Shown here in pieces: positions 52,967 through 61,183 of a stretch of 64,000 bases of DNA. Made by a program: the position numbers and the translations under genes. Under the pieces are notes generated by a model. That model did not search any database, was not told the origin of the DNA, and worked only from the letters and a program-made list of their open reading frames with translations. Position 1 is the first letter of the stretch; each line of letters begins with the position of its first letter. The stretch is from Chitinophaga agri (lineage in GTDB: Bacteria; Bacteroidota; Bacteroidia; Chitinophagales; Chitinophagaceae), in NCBI RefSeq assembly GCF_010093065.1, contig NZ_CP048113.1:4092001-4156000 (forward strand). Direction: 5' to 3'.

Positions 52967-55282
52967 TCAGGAATAGACCGTATACTCGCCGGAGGTTTCA
53001 GTTTCATCTGCATCATTGGTTTGATGATAACTAAATTCGACGGTGATACTGACGCCATTGTCACTGCGGATATCCAGGGTGCCATCCAGTTGTTCACTTA
53101 ACGTATGCATGAGCGTCAGGCCCATCGATTGAGGGGTACCTTTGCCGGCATCTCTTACAAATCCATTCCCATTATCCGCAATAGCTAGTGTGAGCTTTCC
53201 ATCTCCTGTAGGGTGCAAAGAAATGAATATTGTGCCAGTATCTGAAAAAGCATATTTGATCGCATTGGTAATCGCCTCGTTCAGAATCAGACCGACAGGT
53301 ACTGACTGGGAGACATCCAGTTTAACCCGGGCTATCTGCAGGTCAAACCTGATCCGGGCAGCCCGTGCGAATCCATCCTGCAGGTTACTCACAAGGTCAT
53401 GGATGTATACGTGCATATCGATCAGTGCCATATTCTCGGACTGGTATAACTTCTGATGGATCAGGGAGATGGCCTGCATCCGGAAGCGGCTTTCCCGGAT
53501 AGCGTTCAGTGCATCTTTATCATCCAGGAAGGCCGCCTGCGTATTTAGGAGGCTCATCACGATCTGAAGATTGTTCTTCACCCGGTGATGGATCTCTTTT
53601 ACCAGCCATTCCTTTTCCTGCAAGAGTTTATCCTGCGAGCCGATCAGCGCCTGGAGTGACAGGTTCTGTTCATTGATCTCATCCTGTTGCAGTTTCAGTT
53701 GCTGGTTACGGCGTAACCCCGTTTTATACCGGTTGTACCCCAGCACTAACAATACTACCAGCAGGGAGGCGCCGGCGATAATAAAGTTCCGGGTTGTCCT
53801 CGCTCTTTTTAATTCGGCCTTTTGCAGCAGGGCGTCTCTGGTCAGCAATTCGATACTCTGCTGTTTTAATTTTAAGTTGTGGTCTTTTTGCTCCGTATCA
53901 AATTTTATCTGCAGATTATTGATCTGGCTGGCTTTTTTGCTACTAAATAGGGAGTCACTGGTAGATTTGAACTGGTTGAAATGTTTGAGCGCATCCACGT
54001 AATTGCCCATAGCGGAGTCTACGCGGTACCACATCCTGTAGTTCCTGGAGCTCTCCGCCAGCAATCCATATTTGTTAGTAATGACTTCGATATTCTCACA
54101 AGCTTTTATAGCTCTTTCATATTGCTGCGTCTTGAAGTAATAGGTAGCTACAGGTGTCAGTAAAAAAAACCTGCTCACATCTTCATATCCGGTTTTTTTC
54201 ACCTTCTCCTCGAGGCGTTGGACATAAGGACGTGCACCCGCCATGTTATCTACTGCCAGGTAAGCATGTACCATTGCGGCGTACATCGTACGCTCAGTCT
54301 GTGGCTGCGTCGGTGGAAATCTGGATTCCATATTCTTCAGCACCCTCAGTGCCTCTTTACCATTCTTCATCCGGATGTAGGTGGTGGCCAGATTGCTGGT
54401 CAGGTACTGCAGCGAGACCGTATCTTTCAGCTTTGTGGCAATGACGAACGCTTTCTCATAAGCTGCTACTGATTTACGAAATTCTTCCATCTCGTAATAT
54501 AACATACCGAGGCTGTTGTAACAGGTAGACATCGTCTGGGAACTGTCTTTATCTGCTTCCATTACTTTAACAGCGAGTAACTGATATTCCAGTGCCTTAC
54601 TCTGCTCACCGATCTCTTTATAGGTAAATCCCAGGAGGTCATATGTCCTGCCAAGTTTTTTATATCCAATGGATTTATAGATAGCTTCTGCCTGGTGTAA
54701 TAATTCAATGGCTTTATAGTTATCCGGAACGCTGATGACGTAGTCGGCCAGCAGATTTAGTGTCTCTGCCTGTTTCCAGTAGCTATGTGACCGTCCGTAC
54801 AGTCGCACAGCATTTTCCTGATAGCGGATAGCTTCATGGATATATTCTGCATCCTCGTAAGAGATATATCTTGATAATTCTACATAGGCATCCGCCTGGC
54901 TTTCGTACAGGTTCGTCTTACCAAATGCAGCAACCGCTTTCTCGGCATATTCCCGGCCCAGCGTCTTCTCATCCTTTTCCCTGAAAACCTGTGAGTATAT
55001 GAGATAGGCATTACCGCGCCAACGTTCGTTCTGTTGTGCATCGCCGGCTGTAAGTATTTTCTTCGCGCAAAGGAGAGCGCTGTCAATATCTGTTTGTAGT
55101 ACTCCCGGTCTGTTGATAAAGTATTGTCCCCAGTCAGATAATATTTTTACATCCTCCTCCTGTGGTTTTTCCTTCTTCATCGAAACATGCAGGACTGCAT
55201 ATGCTGTTGGCAGTTTATCCTGTGCGACACATTGTAGCATGCATGATACGAATACGCAGACCAGCAACAATAACCTGTTCAT
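52967..55282 (-). CDS. TPR sensor histidine kinase, HisKA_2 family (paralogue B)
   Basis: About 771 residues from the ATG at 55282 (MNRLLLLVCVFVSC), which matches the MNRLL starts of the siblings; the frame also has an ATG at 55306. Signal peptide ending QCVAQ, TPR array (YNSLGMLYYEMEEFRKSVAA), membrane helix TRNFIIAGASLLVVLLVLG, coiled coil, HHRVKNNLQIVMSLLNTQAA and HATPase (LNEAITNAIKYAFSDTG, ADNGNGFVRDAG). Complete. Second in the transcript order. Confidence 0.9.
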   Translation of the reverse strand: MNRLLLLVCVFVSCMLQCVAQDKLPTAYAVLHVSMKKEKPQEEDVKILSDWGQYFINRPGVLQTDIDSALLCAKKILTAGDAQQNERWRGNAYLIYSQVFREKDEKTLGREYAEKAVAAFGKTNLYESQADAYVELSRYISYEDAEYIHEAIRYQENAVRLYGRSHSYWKQAETLNLLADYVISVPDNYKAIELLHQAEAIYKSIGYKKLGRTYDLLGFTYKEIGEQSKALEYQLLAVKVMEADKDSSQTMSTCYNSLGMLYYEMEEFRKSVAAYEKAFVIATKLKDTVSLQYLTSNLATTYIRMKNGKEALRVLKNMESRFPPTQPQTERTMYAAMVHAYLAVDNMAGARPYVQRLEEKVKKTGYEDVSRFFLLTPVATYYFKTQQYERAIKACENIEVITNKYGLLAESSRNYRMWYRVDSAMGNYVDALKHFNQFKSTSDSLFSSKKASQINNLQIKFDTEQKDHNLKLKQQSIELLTRDALLQKAELKRARTTRNFIIAGASLLVVLLVLGYNRYKTGLRRNQQLKLQQDEINEQNLSLQALIGSQDKLLQEKEWLVKEIHHRVKNNLQIVMSLLNTQAAFLDDKDALNAIRESRFRMQAISLIHQKLYQSENMALIDMHVYIHDLVSNLQDGFARAARIRFDLQIARVKLDVSQSVPVGLILNEAITNAIKYAFSDTGTIFISLHPTGDGKLTLAIADNGNGFVRDAGKGTPQSMGLTLMHTLSEQLDGTLDIRSDNGVSITVEFSYHQTNDADETETSGEYTVYS

Positions 55283-55472
55283 AGCTCTTCTTTTATGATC
55301 TCTCATTCATCGTGCAGATTTGCTCTATCCGCATGACATGTTATGGCGTCTCTATTCATAGGAGTTTTAATGTTGTAGGCCGACAGGAGTTATCTCTATC
55401 ATCCGGCATAGTGGTTGAGAGCCGCGTGAAAGTACACTTTTTTTTGAGATATGTCAATGTGTGATGGGGGTA

Positions 55473-57746
55473 TCAGCTCATTTGCTGTTTAAAAGACACT
55501 TGCACAGATACACCTTGTGACGCCTCTATCACCAGCGTACCCTCCAGTTGTTCCGTTAATGTCTCAATCAGGCGCATCCCCATGGTGCCGTGCGTTTTTA
55601 TATCGAAACCGTGCGGGAAGCCTTCACCATTATCGTGAACGTGCAATGTCAGCATGCCGTCACCGGCGCATTTGAAAGAGACCTGGATAATGCCTGCTTC
55701 CTGCTTACTGAAGGCATATTTGATGGCGTTGGTCAATGCTTCATTCAGGATCAGGGAGGCTGGTACGGCCTGAGAGACGTCCAGTCTGATGGCTGCTATA
55801 TCAAGATCAAAGTATATATGTTGTAATCCGCCGAAGTCGGACCGTAGATAAGATGTCAGTTCGCGGATATAATTCTGCATATCTATCAGCGCCATATTTC
55901 CCGACAGGTATAGCTTTTGGTGGATCAGGGAGATGGCCTGCATGCGGTAGCGGCTTTCACTGATCGCTTCGAGCGCATTGGAATCATGGAGATAGGCCGC
56001 CTGGGTATTCAGGAGGCTCATGACTATCTGGAGGTTATTCCTGACGCGGTGATGGATTTCCTTGACCAGCCATTCCTTTTCTTCCAGCAGTTTATCCTGT
56101 GTGTCGATCAGCTGCTGCAGGGACAGGTTTTTCTTGGAGATCTCTTCCTGGCTAAGCTGCAGGCGTTTATTACTTTCCTGTTTCAGCTGATAGCGGTTAT
56201 AGCTCAGGATAAGCAGCAGCAACAGCATCACAGCACCGGTGATGATAATATTGCGGGTGAGCTGTGCTTCCTTGAGTGCAGCACGTTGCAGGAGCCCCTG
56301 CCGCGTGAGTAATTCTATATTCTGCTGTTTCAGGGTAATGTCCTTATTTTTCTGATCAAAATCATACTGTACCTGCAAACGGGCGATCTCGCCCGCTTTA
56401 GATATTTTGAAGAGCGAATCATTCACCACTTTATATTCCTTGTAGTGCTGTATGGCGGAGGAGAGGTTACCTAATGCGGAATCGGCCCGGAACCAGTACA
56501 GGTAACTCAGTGATAACGCATTGATATGCCCGATGCGCTTACAGGCGTCGGCCTCCAGCATACAGTAGTATGTCACTTTATCAAACTGACGGATGGTGTA
56601 ATAATACTTCACCAACGTAGCGTAGATCAGCGTCTGATAATAGTTATACCTGGTCATCTGGGAAGACAGTGTCAACAGGCCGGGAATGTAGCTGGCAGCT
56701 TTATCGAGTTGCCTCAGTTCAACATAGCACTTCACCATGTTGGTGTAGATCCATACCTGATCTTTATCCAGCGGCTGCTTATACATTTCCACCATCTGGG
56801 TCATCAGGTCCAGCGCTTTTTGCGGATCGTTATTTTTCTGGTAGATGGGTACCAAATTGGTAGTGACAACGATCATGGACATGGTGTCCTGGTACTGTTT
56901 GGCGATCCTCAGTGACTTTTCAGCAAGTTCCTGTGCCTTCTTATAATCGCCCAGCTCAAAAAGGGTGATGCTAAGCCTGTTACAGATGGTACACAATTGC
57001 AATGAAGTATCTTTCTGCGCTTCTGCCGTTTTGAGTGCCTGCAGTCCGTAGGTAAGTCCCAGGCTATAGTCACCTTTGCCAGTGGCGATAGTACCCAGCA
57101 GATCATACAATCCCTGCAGGTCCTTACGGCCCATTTTCTTATATAATACGAGCGTCTGATTGAGGCGCAGTAATGCTTCGTCGTATTTTCCCCAGCAGTG
57201 ATAGCAATCGCCCAGCATTTTAAGGGCATAGGCTTCGTCGGGCATATTGCCAGCTTTATGATATTGGGTAACGGCCTTTTCATACAGGGAGATCTTCTCC
57301 TGCAGCTGGTTTTCTTTATCAATACTATAATAATTCGCGGCTTCCATGAGCGCATCTGCCAGGTCTTCCGGATAGTTGAGCACTTCCAGTCTGGGCAATG
57401 CTTTTAAGATTGCATCTCTGCCCTCTTTAGCCCAGCCTTTTTCACGGTATGCTTTAGAGCGGATGAAGTCAGCGCGGGCTTCCCAGCGGGCATCTTTAGC
57501 GCGGATATTAAAAGAGGCGGCATGCTGGAGATACATCATTGTGCTGTCATAATCCGTATCAGTCATACCAGGCCGGATCACATAAGCTTCTGCGAGTTCC
57601 AGGGATACTCTTACCCTGCCTGTATCAGTTGTGCATTCAGCCAGCATACGTTGTAAGACAGGTACGGCTACCCTATAGTTCTGACGGGCCATACAGGGAA
57701 GTATGCCCAGCAGTATGTAAAGGAGGACCAATAAAAGCCTGTTCAT
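55473..57746 (-). CDS. TPR sensor histidine kinase, HisKA_2 family (paralogue A)
   Basis: A 757-residue kinase and the first of the array in transcription order. Signal peptide ending CMARQ, TPR array with FELGDYKKAQELAEKSLRIA, membrane helix LTRNIIITGAVMLLLLLILS, coiled coil, HHRVRNNLQIVMSLLNTQAAY, HATPase (LNEALTNAIKYAFS, VHDNGEGFPHG, TMGMRLIETL). It is the most divergent full-length member: Arg for Lys in the histidine motif and DNGEG for DNGKG. No promoter box was convincing in the 67 bp before the gene remnant. Confidence 0.9.
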   Translation of the reverse strand: MNRLLLVLLYILLGILPCMARQNYRVAVPVLQRMLAECTTDTGRVRVSLELAEAYVIRPGMTDTDYDSTMMYLQHAASFNIRAKDARWEARADFIRSKAYREKGWAKEGRDAILKALPRLEVLNYPEDLADALMEAANYYSIDKENQLQEKISLYEKAVTQYHKAGNMPDEAYALKMLGDCYHCWGKYDEALLRLNQTLVLYKKMGRKDLQGLYDLLGTIATGKGDYSLGLTYGLQALKTAEAQKDTSLQLCTICNRLSITLFELGDYKKAQELAEKSLRIAKQYQDTMSMIVVTTNLVPIYQKNNDPQKALDLMTQMVEMYKQPLDKDQVWIYTNMVKCYVELRQLDKAASYIPGLLTLSSQMTRYNYYQTLIYATLVKYYYTIRQFDKVTYYCMLEADACKRIGHINALSLSYLYWFRADSALGNLSSAIQHYKEYKVVNDSLFKISKAGEIARLQVQYDFDQKNKDITLKQQNIELLTRQGLLQRAALKEAQLTRNIIITGAVMLLLLLILSYNRYQLKQESNKRLQLSQEEISKKNLSLQQLIDTQDKLLEEKEWLVKEIHHRVRNNLQIVMSLLNTQAAYLHDSNALEAISESRYRMQAISLIHQKLYLSGNMALIDMQNYIRELTSYLRSDFGGLQHIYFDLDIAAIRLDVSQAVPASLILNEALTNAIKYAFSKQEAGIIQVSFKCAGDGMLTLHVHDNGEGFPHGFDIKTHGTMGMRLIETLTEQLEGTLVIEASQGVSVQVSFKQQMS

Positions 57747-57812
57747 AAATCAACGTTTAAATATCTCTGCAGTCGAAGGCGAAGTACAATGATCCGACAT
57801 TGTTTTTAATAA

Positions 57813-58001
57813 TTTTTCCGACACGATAATATATACAAGAAAATCGATAAAGATGCAATTGATGTATTTCGGACTGGCAGTTATGTAACAGGGGCTTTCA
57901 CGGGATGGGTCGGGCAGCCGGAGGTGTATGCAGGATCGTTATTTATGAGCAATAACGAGTTATACTACATGGCCGGATATGCACATGTAAAACGTCAATA
58001 G
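57813..58001 (+). pseudogene. Possible gene remnant (C-terminal fragment)
   Basis: An open frame without a start codon runs for about 62 codons to TAG at 57999-58001. The text (DVFRTGSYVTGAFTGWVGQP, then a segment with SNNELYYMAGYAH) looks like real protein rather than chance translation: rich in Gly, Tyr, Val and aromatic pairs. It lies on the strand opposite to both neighbouring genes in a 326-bp gap. I do not recognise the family. It may be the tail of a lost gene. Confidence 0.35.
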
Positions 58002-58072
58002 CAGCACAGGGATATCAACACGAAAAATGTGCATAACTATTGAGAAAATAGCTGGCAGTAACAGCGACAAGA

Positions 58073-58543
58073 TCAATAAGTGTGGTATTCCCGCAGGAAT
58101 TTTTCCAGTTCCCGGGGTTTTAGCAGGCCGGTGTAAGCACCTTTTATTTGCCAGGAAGTATCCAGTAAGATCCATGTAGGATAAGCCCGGGGCTGATGCA
58201 TCAGCTTTGCTGCCAGGGCATGTATACCCCGGTCGCCATTGGGCATGAACGGGTAGATGGTATCGTTAAAAATAATGGGCTGTCTTGCTTCTGCATTGAG
58301 CGTGACGAAATAGTATTGTTCTGATAGCAGCTGTTGTACAGCAGGCGCACGTTTGATCTGCCTGTTCTGCATACTGCAATAGCTGCACCAGTCTGTATAG
58401 ATCTCTATTACCACGGGGCGGGGATGCAGCCGCATACTGTCCTGCAACTGAGCAAAGGTTACCGGCCCGTGCTGAGCACGGGCCGGCAGGAACAACAGCG
58501 TACTGCCCAGCAGCCAGATAATGGATAATAGCTTTTTGTTCAT
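58073..58543 (-). CDS. Periplasmic thioredoxin-fold protein
   Basis: A 156-residue protein with signal peptide ending ARAQ and a thioredoxin fold: IEIYTDWCSYCSMQNRQIKR carries Cys53-Ser-Tyr-Cys56, and AYPTWILLDT holds the usual cis-proline. The C-x-x-C is complete, so it can reduce or exchange disulfides. It starts inside the stop of the TonB receptor gene (ATGA overlap), so the two are translationally coupled; the receptor's plug carries its own C-x-x-C. The reading of a functional partnership is inference. Confidence 0.87.
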   Translation of the reverse strand: MNKKLLSIIWLLGSTLLFLPARAQHGPVTFAQLQDSMRLHPRPVVIEIYTDWCSYCSMQNRQIKRAPAVQQLLSEQYYFVTLNAEARQPIIFNDTIYPFMPNGDRGIHALAAKLMHQPRAYPTWILLDTSWQIKGAYTGLLKPRELEKFLREYHTY

Positions 58544-60822
58544 CGGTAAAGATTATATCTCATCCCTATAAATCCTCTTGCACCCTGTAATGGCGCGTAG
58601 TTATACTCTGTGTCAAAGGTGTATCCGTTCGGATTATTCACCGGATCATCCACATGTTTATCAAACGGATCGAATGGGCGCATCAGGGCATATTTGGGTA
58701 TGTAATTAAGGATGTTCTTTACACCACCATAGGCCTCCCATCTTTTTGCAAATTTCTTCGTGATCTGCACATTGGCGAGCAGGAACCAGGGTGAGTATTC
58801 CGGACGAAAGTCGTTATGCTGCACAGGTAGGCGCATCGGGCCGTTCCAGTTGCCGGTAAGGTCTATGCCGAAGCTATGCGGGAAGGAGTAACCGATAGTG
58901 AACGTGCCTGACCACTCAGGTGCATATACCTGCCTGCTTTTTTGCGGGATGCCAGTATCGTCTTCATCGATCTGGTACACGTCCATGTAGGTCAGTCCGG
59001 CGAGGATCTTCAGCGGAAATGCAAAGACCGCATCCACATTCAGCGAAATACCCTGAGAAACGGCATGGCCACGCAGGTTATCGTAGATGATCTTATTAGG
59101 ATCTGTGTCAAAGTCGCCCGTTATTTTATTGGTAAAATATGAGTAGAAACCAGTTGCATCGAGGTTGATGAAAGCATTGTTCAATGGGATCTTTTTCACG
59201 TAATTCAGGTTGGCATTATAGGACTTCTCCGGTTTCAGCGCCTCGGCGATCACTACCTGGCGGGAACCGGTCAATGCAGCATGATCTTCTGTAAATAAGT
59301 TGACTACACGGAAGCCTGTTCCGAAGCTTGTACGCAGGGTATTGTCTGTGTTAGGTGCCCATTTATAGGCGATCCTGGGAGAGTGTATGCTACCATGTAT
59401 TTTGTCATGATCATAGCGGTACCCCAGCAGGAATTTATGTTTAGGGGCGAATGACCATTCATCCTGCACAAAGATACCGGGCAACGGCGTTTTCGCGGGC
59501 GTGTTGATCTTTCCATCTTCGGATAAGGTGCCAGGCGTATTATCGTCATACCAGGTATAACGGTAAGAGGCGCCAGTCAGGAGATCATGTTTCTCGCCCA
59601 GTTTTTTATCCCAGTATAGCTGGGCGAAACCGACGTGTTGCTCAGCCAGGTATGGATTATTACCGTAGAAAGAGTTTTGTTCATGGCGGTTGTAGGACAC
59701 CTGCAGCAGGATCTTTTCCTTTACGGGCAGCTGGTACATACCGATCACTTCTATCCGTTTAGTGTAGATACTTTCTCCATAAATACTATCACTGCCCCTC
59801 CATGATTTATTCCAGCGCATATCTCCTCCCCAGCGGTTTTCGTACACATACCTGGCGGCCACGCTGGCCTGGCGGTCTTCCTTGCGGCGAAAGCTCCATT
59901 TATTGAACAGGGAGATGCGGTTCTGCAGGGTGAGGTCGGTGAATCCGTCTTTATTGTTGTCTTTGGGATGCTGATAGTTGAAATAGCTGATACCGGCCAG
60001 TCCCTGGGCGTTACCAGCTTTAATTCTGAAAGCAGCATCTACATTATATTCTCCCCAGGAAGTACCGTAGACGTCGGCACTCACGAGCGGTGCGTTCAGG
60101 GGATTTTTGGTGATAACGTTCACCAGGCCGCCCATAGCTTCGGAGCCATATAAGGAAGAGCCGGGGCCTTTTACCACTTCAATACGTTCGACCATGCTCA
60201 TTGGAATACCACTGAGACCGTAGACGGTGGAAAGCGCACTGACGATAGGCATTCCGTCAATCAGGATCATGGTATAGGGGCCTTCCATACCATTGATGTG
60301 GATATCGCCGGTATTGCACACATTACAGTTCAGTTGTGGTCTTACACCATTGACCATACCGATGGACTCGAAGAGAGATGGGGAAGGATTTTTCTGGAAG
60401 TATTTGGTGGTATATACTTCAACGGGCACGGGACTTTCCGCACGGCTAACTGCTTTGAGGGTACCAGTCACTACAACATCATTGAGTTTGGTGACGTCCT
60501 GCTGGAGTTTAATCTGTAGGGGAACATGGCCACCTGCAGTGACGGTCACCTTACGGGTGAAGAGGGAGTAGCCAGTTGCAGACGCTTTCAGGGTGTAGAC
60601 GCCGGGTTTAACATTACTGATGGAGAAACGGCCGGTGGTATCAGAGGATGCGCCGGCTTTACTCTCCACCAGGATGATGTTGGCGAGGATTACGGGCTGT
60701 CCGTCTGACAGTACTGTTCCACTGATCTTACCAGTGGGTGACTGTGCGTGGCTCTCCGAGGGAAAAGCCAGCAATATTAATATAGATATTTTTAAATAAG
60801 CTAAAGTACAAATACGAGTCAT
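58540..60822 (-). CDS. TonB-dependent outer-membrane receptor with CNVC motif
   Basis: A 760-residue receptor: signal peptide ending ESHAQ, CarboxypepD_reg-like domain (about 30-108), TonB box-containing linker (LNDVVVTGTLKAV), plug (about 130-240, with DIHINGMEGPYTMILIDGMP, then VERIEVVKGPGSSLYG) and a 22-strand barrel ending FIGMRYNLYR. The plug contains NCNVCNTGD with Cys166 and Cys169. Outer-membrane import of a metal complex or small molecule is the family role; this is not a SusC, since no SusD is adjacent and the barrel is short. The gene overlaps the thioredoxin gene by 4 bp and is preceded by two tandem 16-bp palindrome-like sites. Confidence 0.9.
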   Translation of the reverse strand: MTRICTLAYLKISILILLAFPSESHAQSPTGKISGTVLSDGQPVILANIILVESKAGASSDTTGRFSISNVKPGVYTLKASATGYSLFTRKVTVTAGGHVPLQIKLQQDVTKLNDVVVTGTLKAVSRAESPVPVEVYTTKYFQKNPSPSLFESIGMVNGVRPQLNCNVCNTGDIHINGMEGPYTMILIDGMPIVSALSTVYGLSGIPMSMVERIEVVKGPGSSLYGSEAMGGLVNVITKNPLNAPLVSADVYGTSWGEYNVDAAFRIKAGNAQGLAGISYFNYQHPKDNNKDGFTDLTLQNRISLFNKWSFRRKEDRQASVAARYVYENRWGGDMRWNKSWRGSDSIYGESIYTKRIEVIGMYQLPVKEKILLQVSYNRHEQNSFYGNNPYLAEQHVGFAQLYWDKKLGEKHDLLTGASYRYTWYDDNTPGTLSEDGKINTPAKTPLPGIFVQDEWSFAPKHKFLLGYRYDHDKIHGSIHSPRIAYKWAPNTDNTLRTSFGTGFRVVNLFTEDHAALTGSRQVVIAEALKPEKSYNANLNYVKKIPLNNAFINLDATGFYSYFTNKITGDFDTDPNKIIYDNLRGHAVSQGISLNVDAVFAFPLKILAGLTYMDVYQIDEDDTGIPQKSRQVYAPEWSGTFTIGYSFPHSFGIDLTGNWNGPMRLPVQHNDFRPEYSPWFLLANVQITKKFAKRWEAYGGVKNILNYIPKYALMRPFDPFDKHVDDPVNNPNGYTFDTEYNYAPLQGARGFIGMRYNLYR

Positions 60823-60834
60823 CTCATCTTATTA

Positions 60835-60873
60835 TTTAGTCTTGTCTAAATTATTGTTTTAGACAAATCTAAT
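60835..60873 (-). promoter_or_regulatory. Two tandem operator-like sites upstream of the TonB receptor
   Basis: TTTAGTCTTGTCTAAA (60835-60850) and TTTAGACAAATCTAAT (60858-60873) are both variants of one 16-bp palindrome, approximately TTTAGACwwGTCTAAA. The outer halves also form a 9-bp inverted repeat (60842-60850 / 60858-60866). The sites begin 13 bp upstream of the start codon, so a bound protein would block transcription. A metal-responsive repressor of the DtxR/MntR type is a reasonable guess. Confidence 0.5.
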
Positions 60874-60981
60874 TAATATTTTAAAATCTTTCATCCCTTA
60901 AACAAATAATTACCTGGTTTCCTGCTGGCAGGGGTGTGGGAAGGTGGGATACGGGAACAGCTATTGATACTTACAGGGTAT

Positions 60982-61070
60982 TATATTATCACTAGAAGGT
61001 CACCAAAAGGGCACTTCAATATCCCAGGGATATTGAAGTGCCCTTTTGGTGACCTTCTAGTGATAGTATA
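60982..61070. repeat. Large near-perfect palindrome (39-bp perfect arms)
   Basis: 60987-61025 is exactly complementary to 61027-61065 around a single A at 61026; allowing one G-T mismatch the arms extend to 60982-61070 (44 bp). No T tract follows. The gene's own terminator lies nearby at 61107-61144, so this is not needed to end transcription. Its perfection suggests recent origin or upkeep by gene conversion. Confidence 0.85.
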
Positions 61071-61106
61071 TTAAGCTTATCAGACCGGGATCAGGGCATA
61101 AAAAAG

Positions 61107-61144
61107 CAGCGGTTGTATCACAAGTATTGTTGATACAACCGCTG
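61107..61144 (-). terminator. Terminator of the 61184-62182 gene
   Basis: 14-bp perfect stem CAGCGGTTGTATCA (61107-61120) / complement (61131-61144), 10-nt loop; on the reverse strand followed by CTTTTTTATG. Confidence 0.8.
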
Positions 61145-61183
61145 TTTATATGTTTAGTGCAGGTCAATTGCCTGCAACCGGCA

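Noticed and set aside
60982..61070. Insertion-sequence or phage end at the palindrome
   Set aside because: No transposase or integrase nearby and no flanking direct repeats seen.
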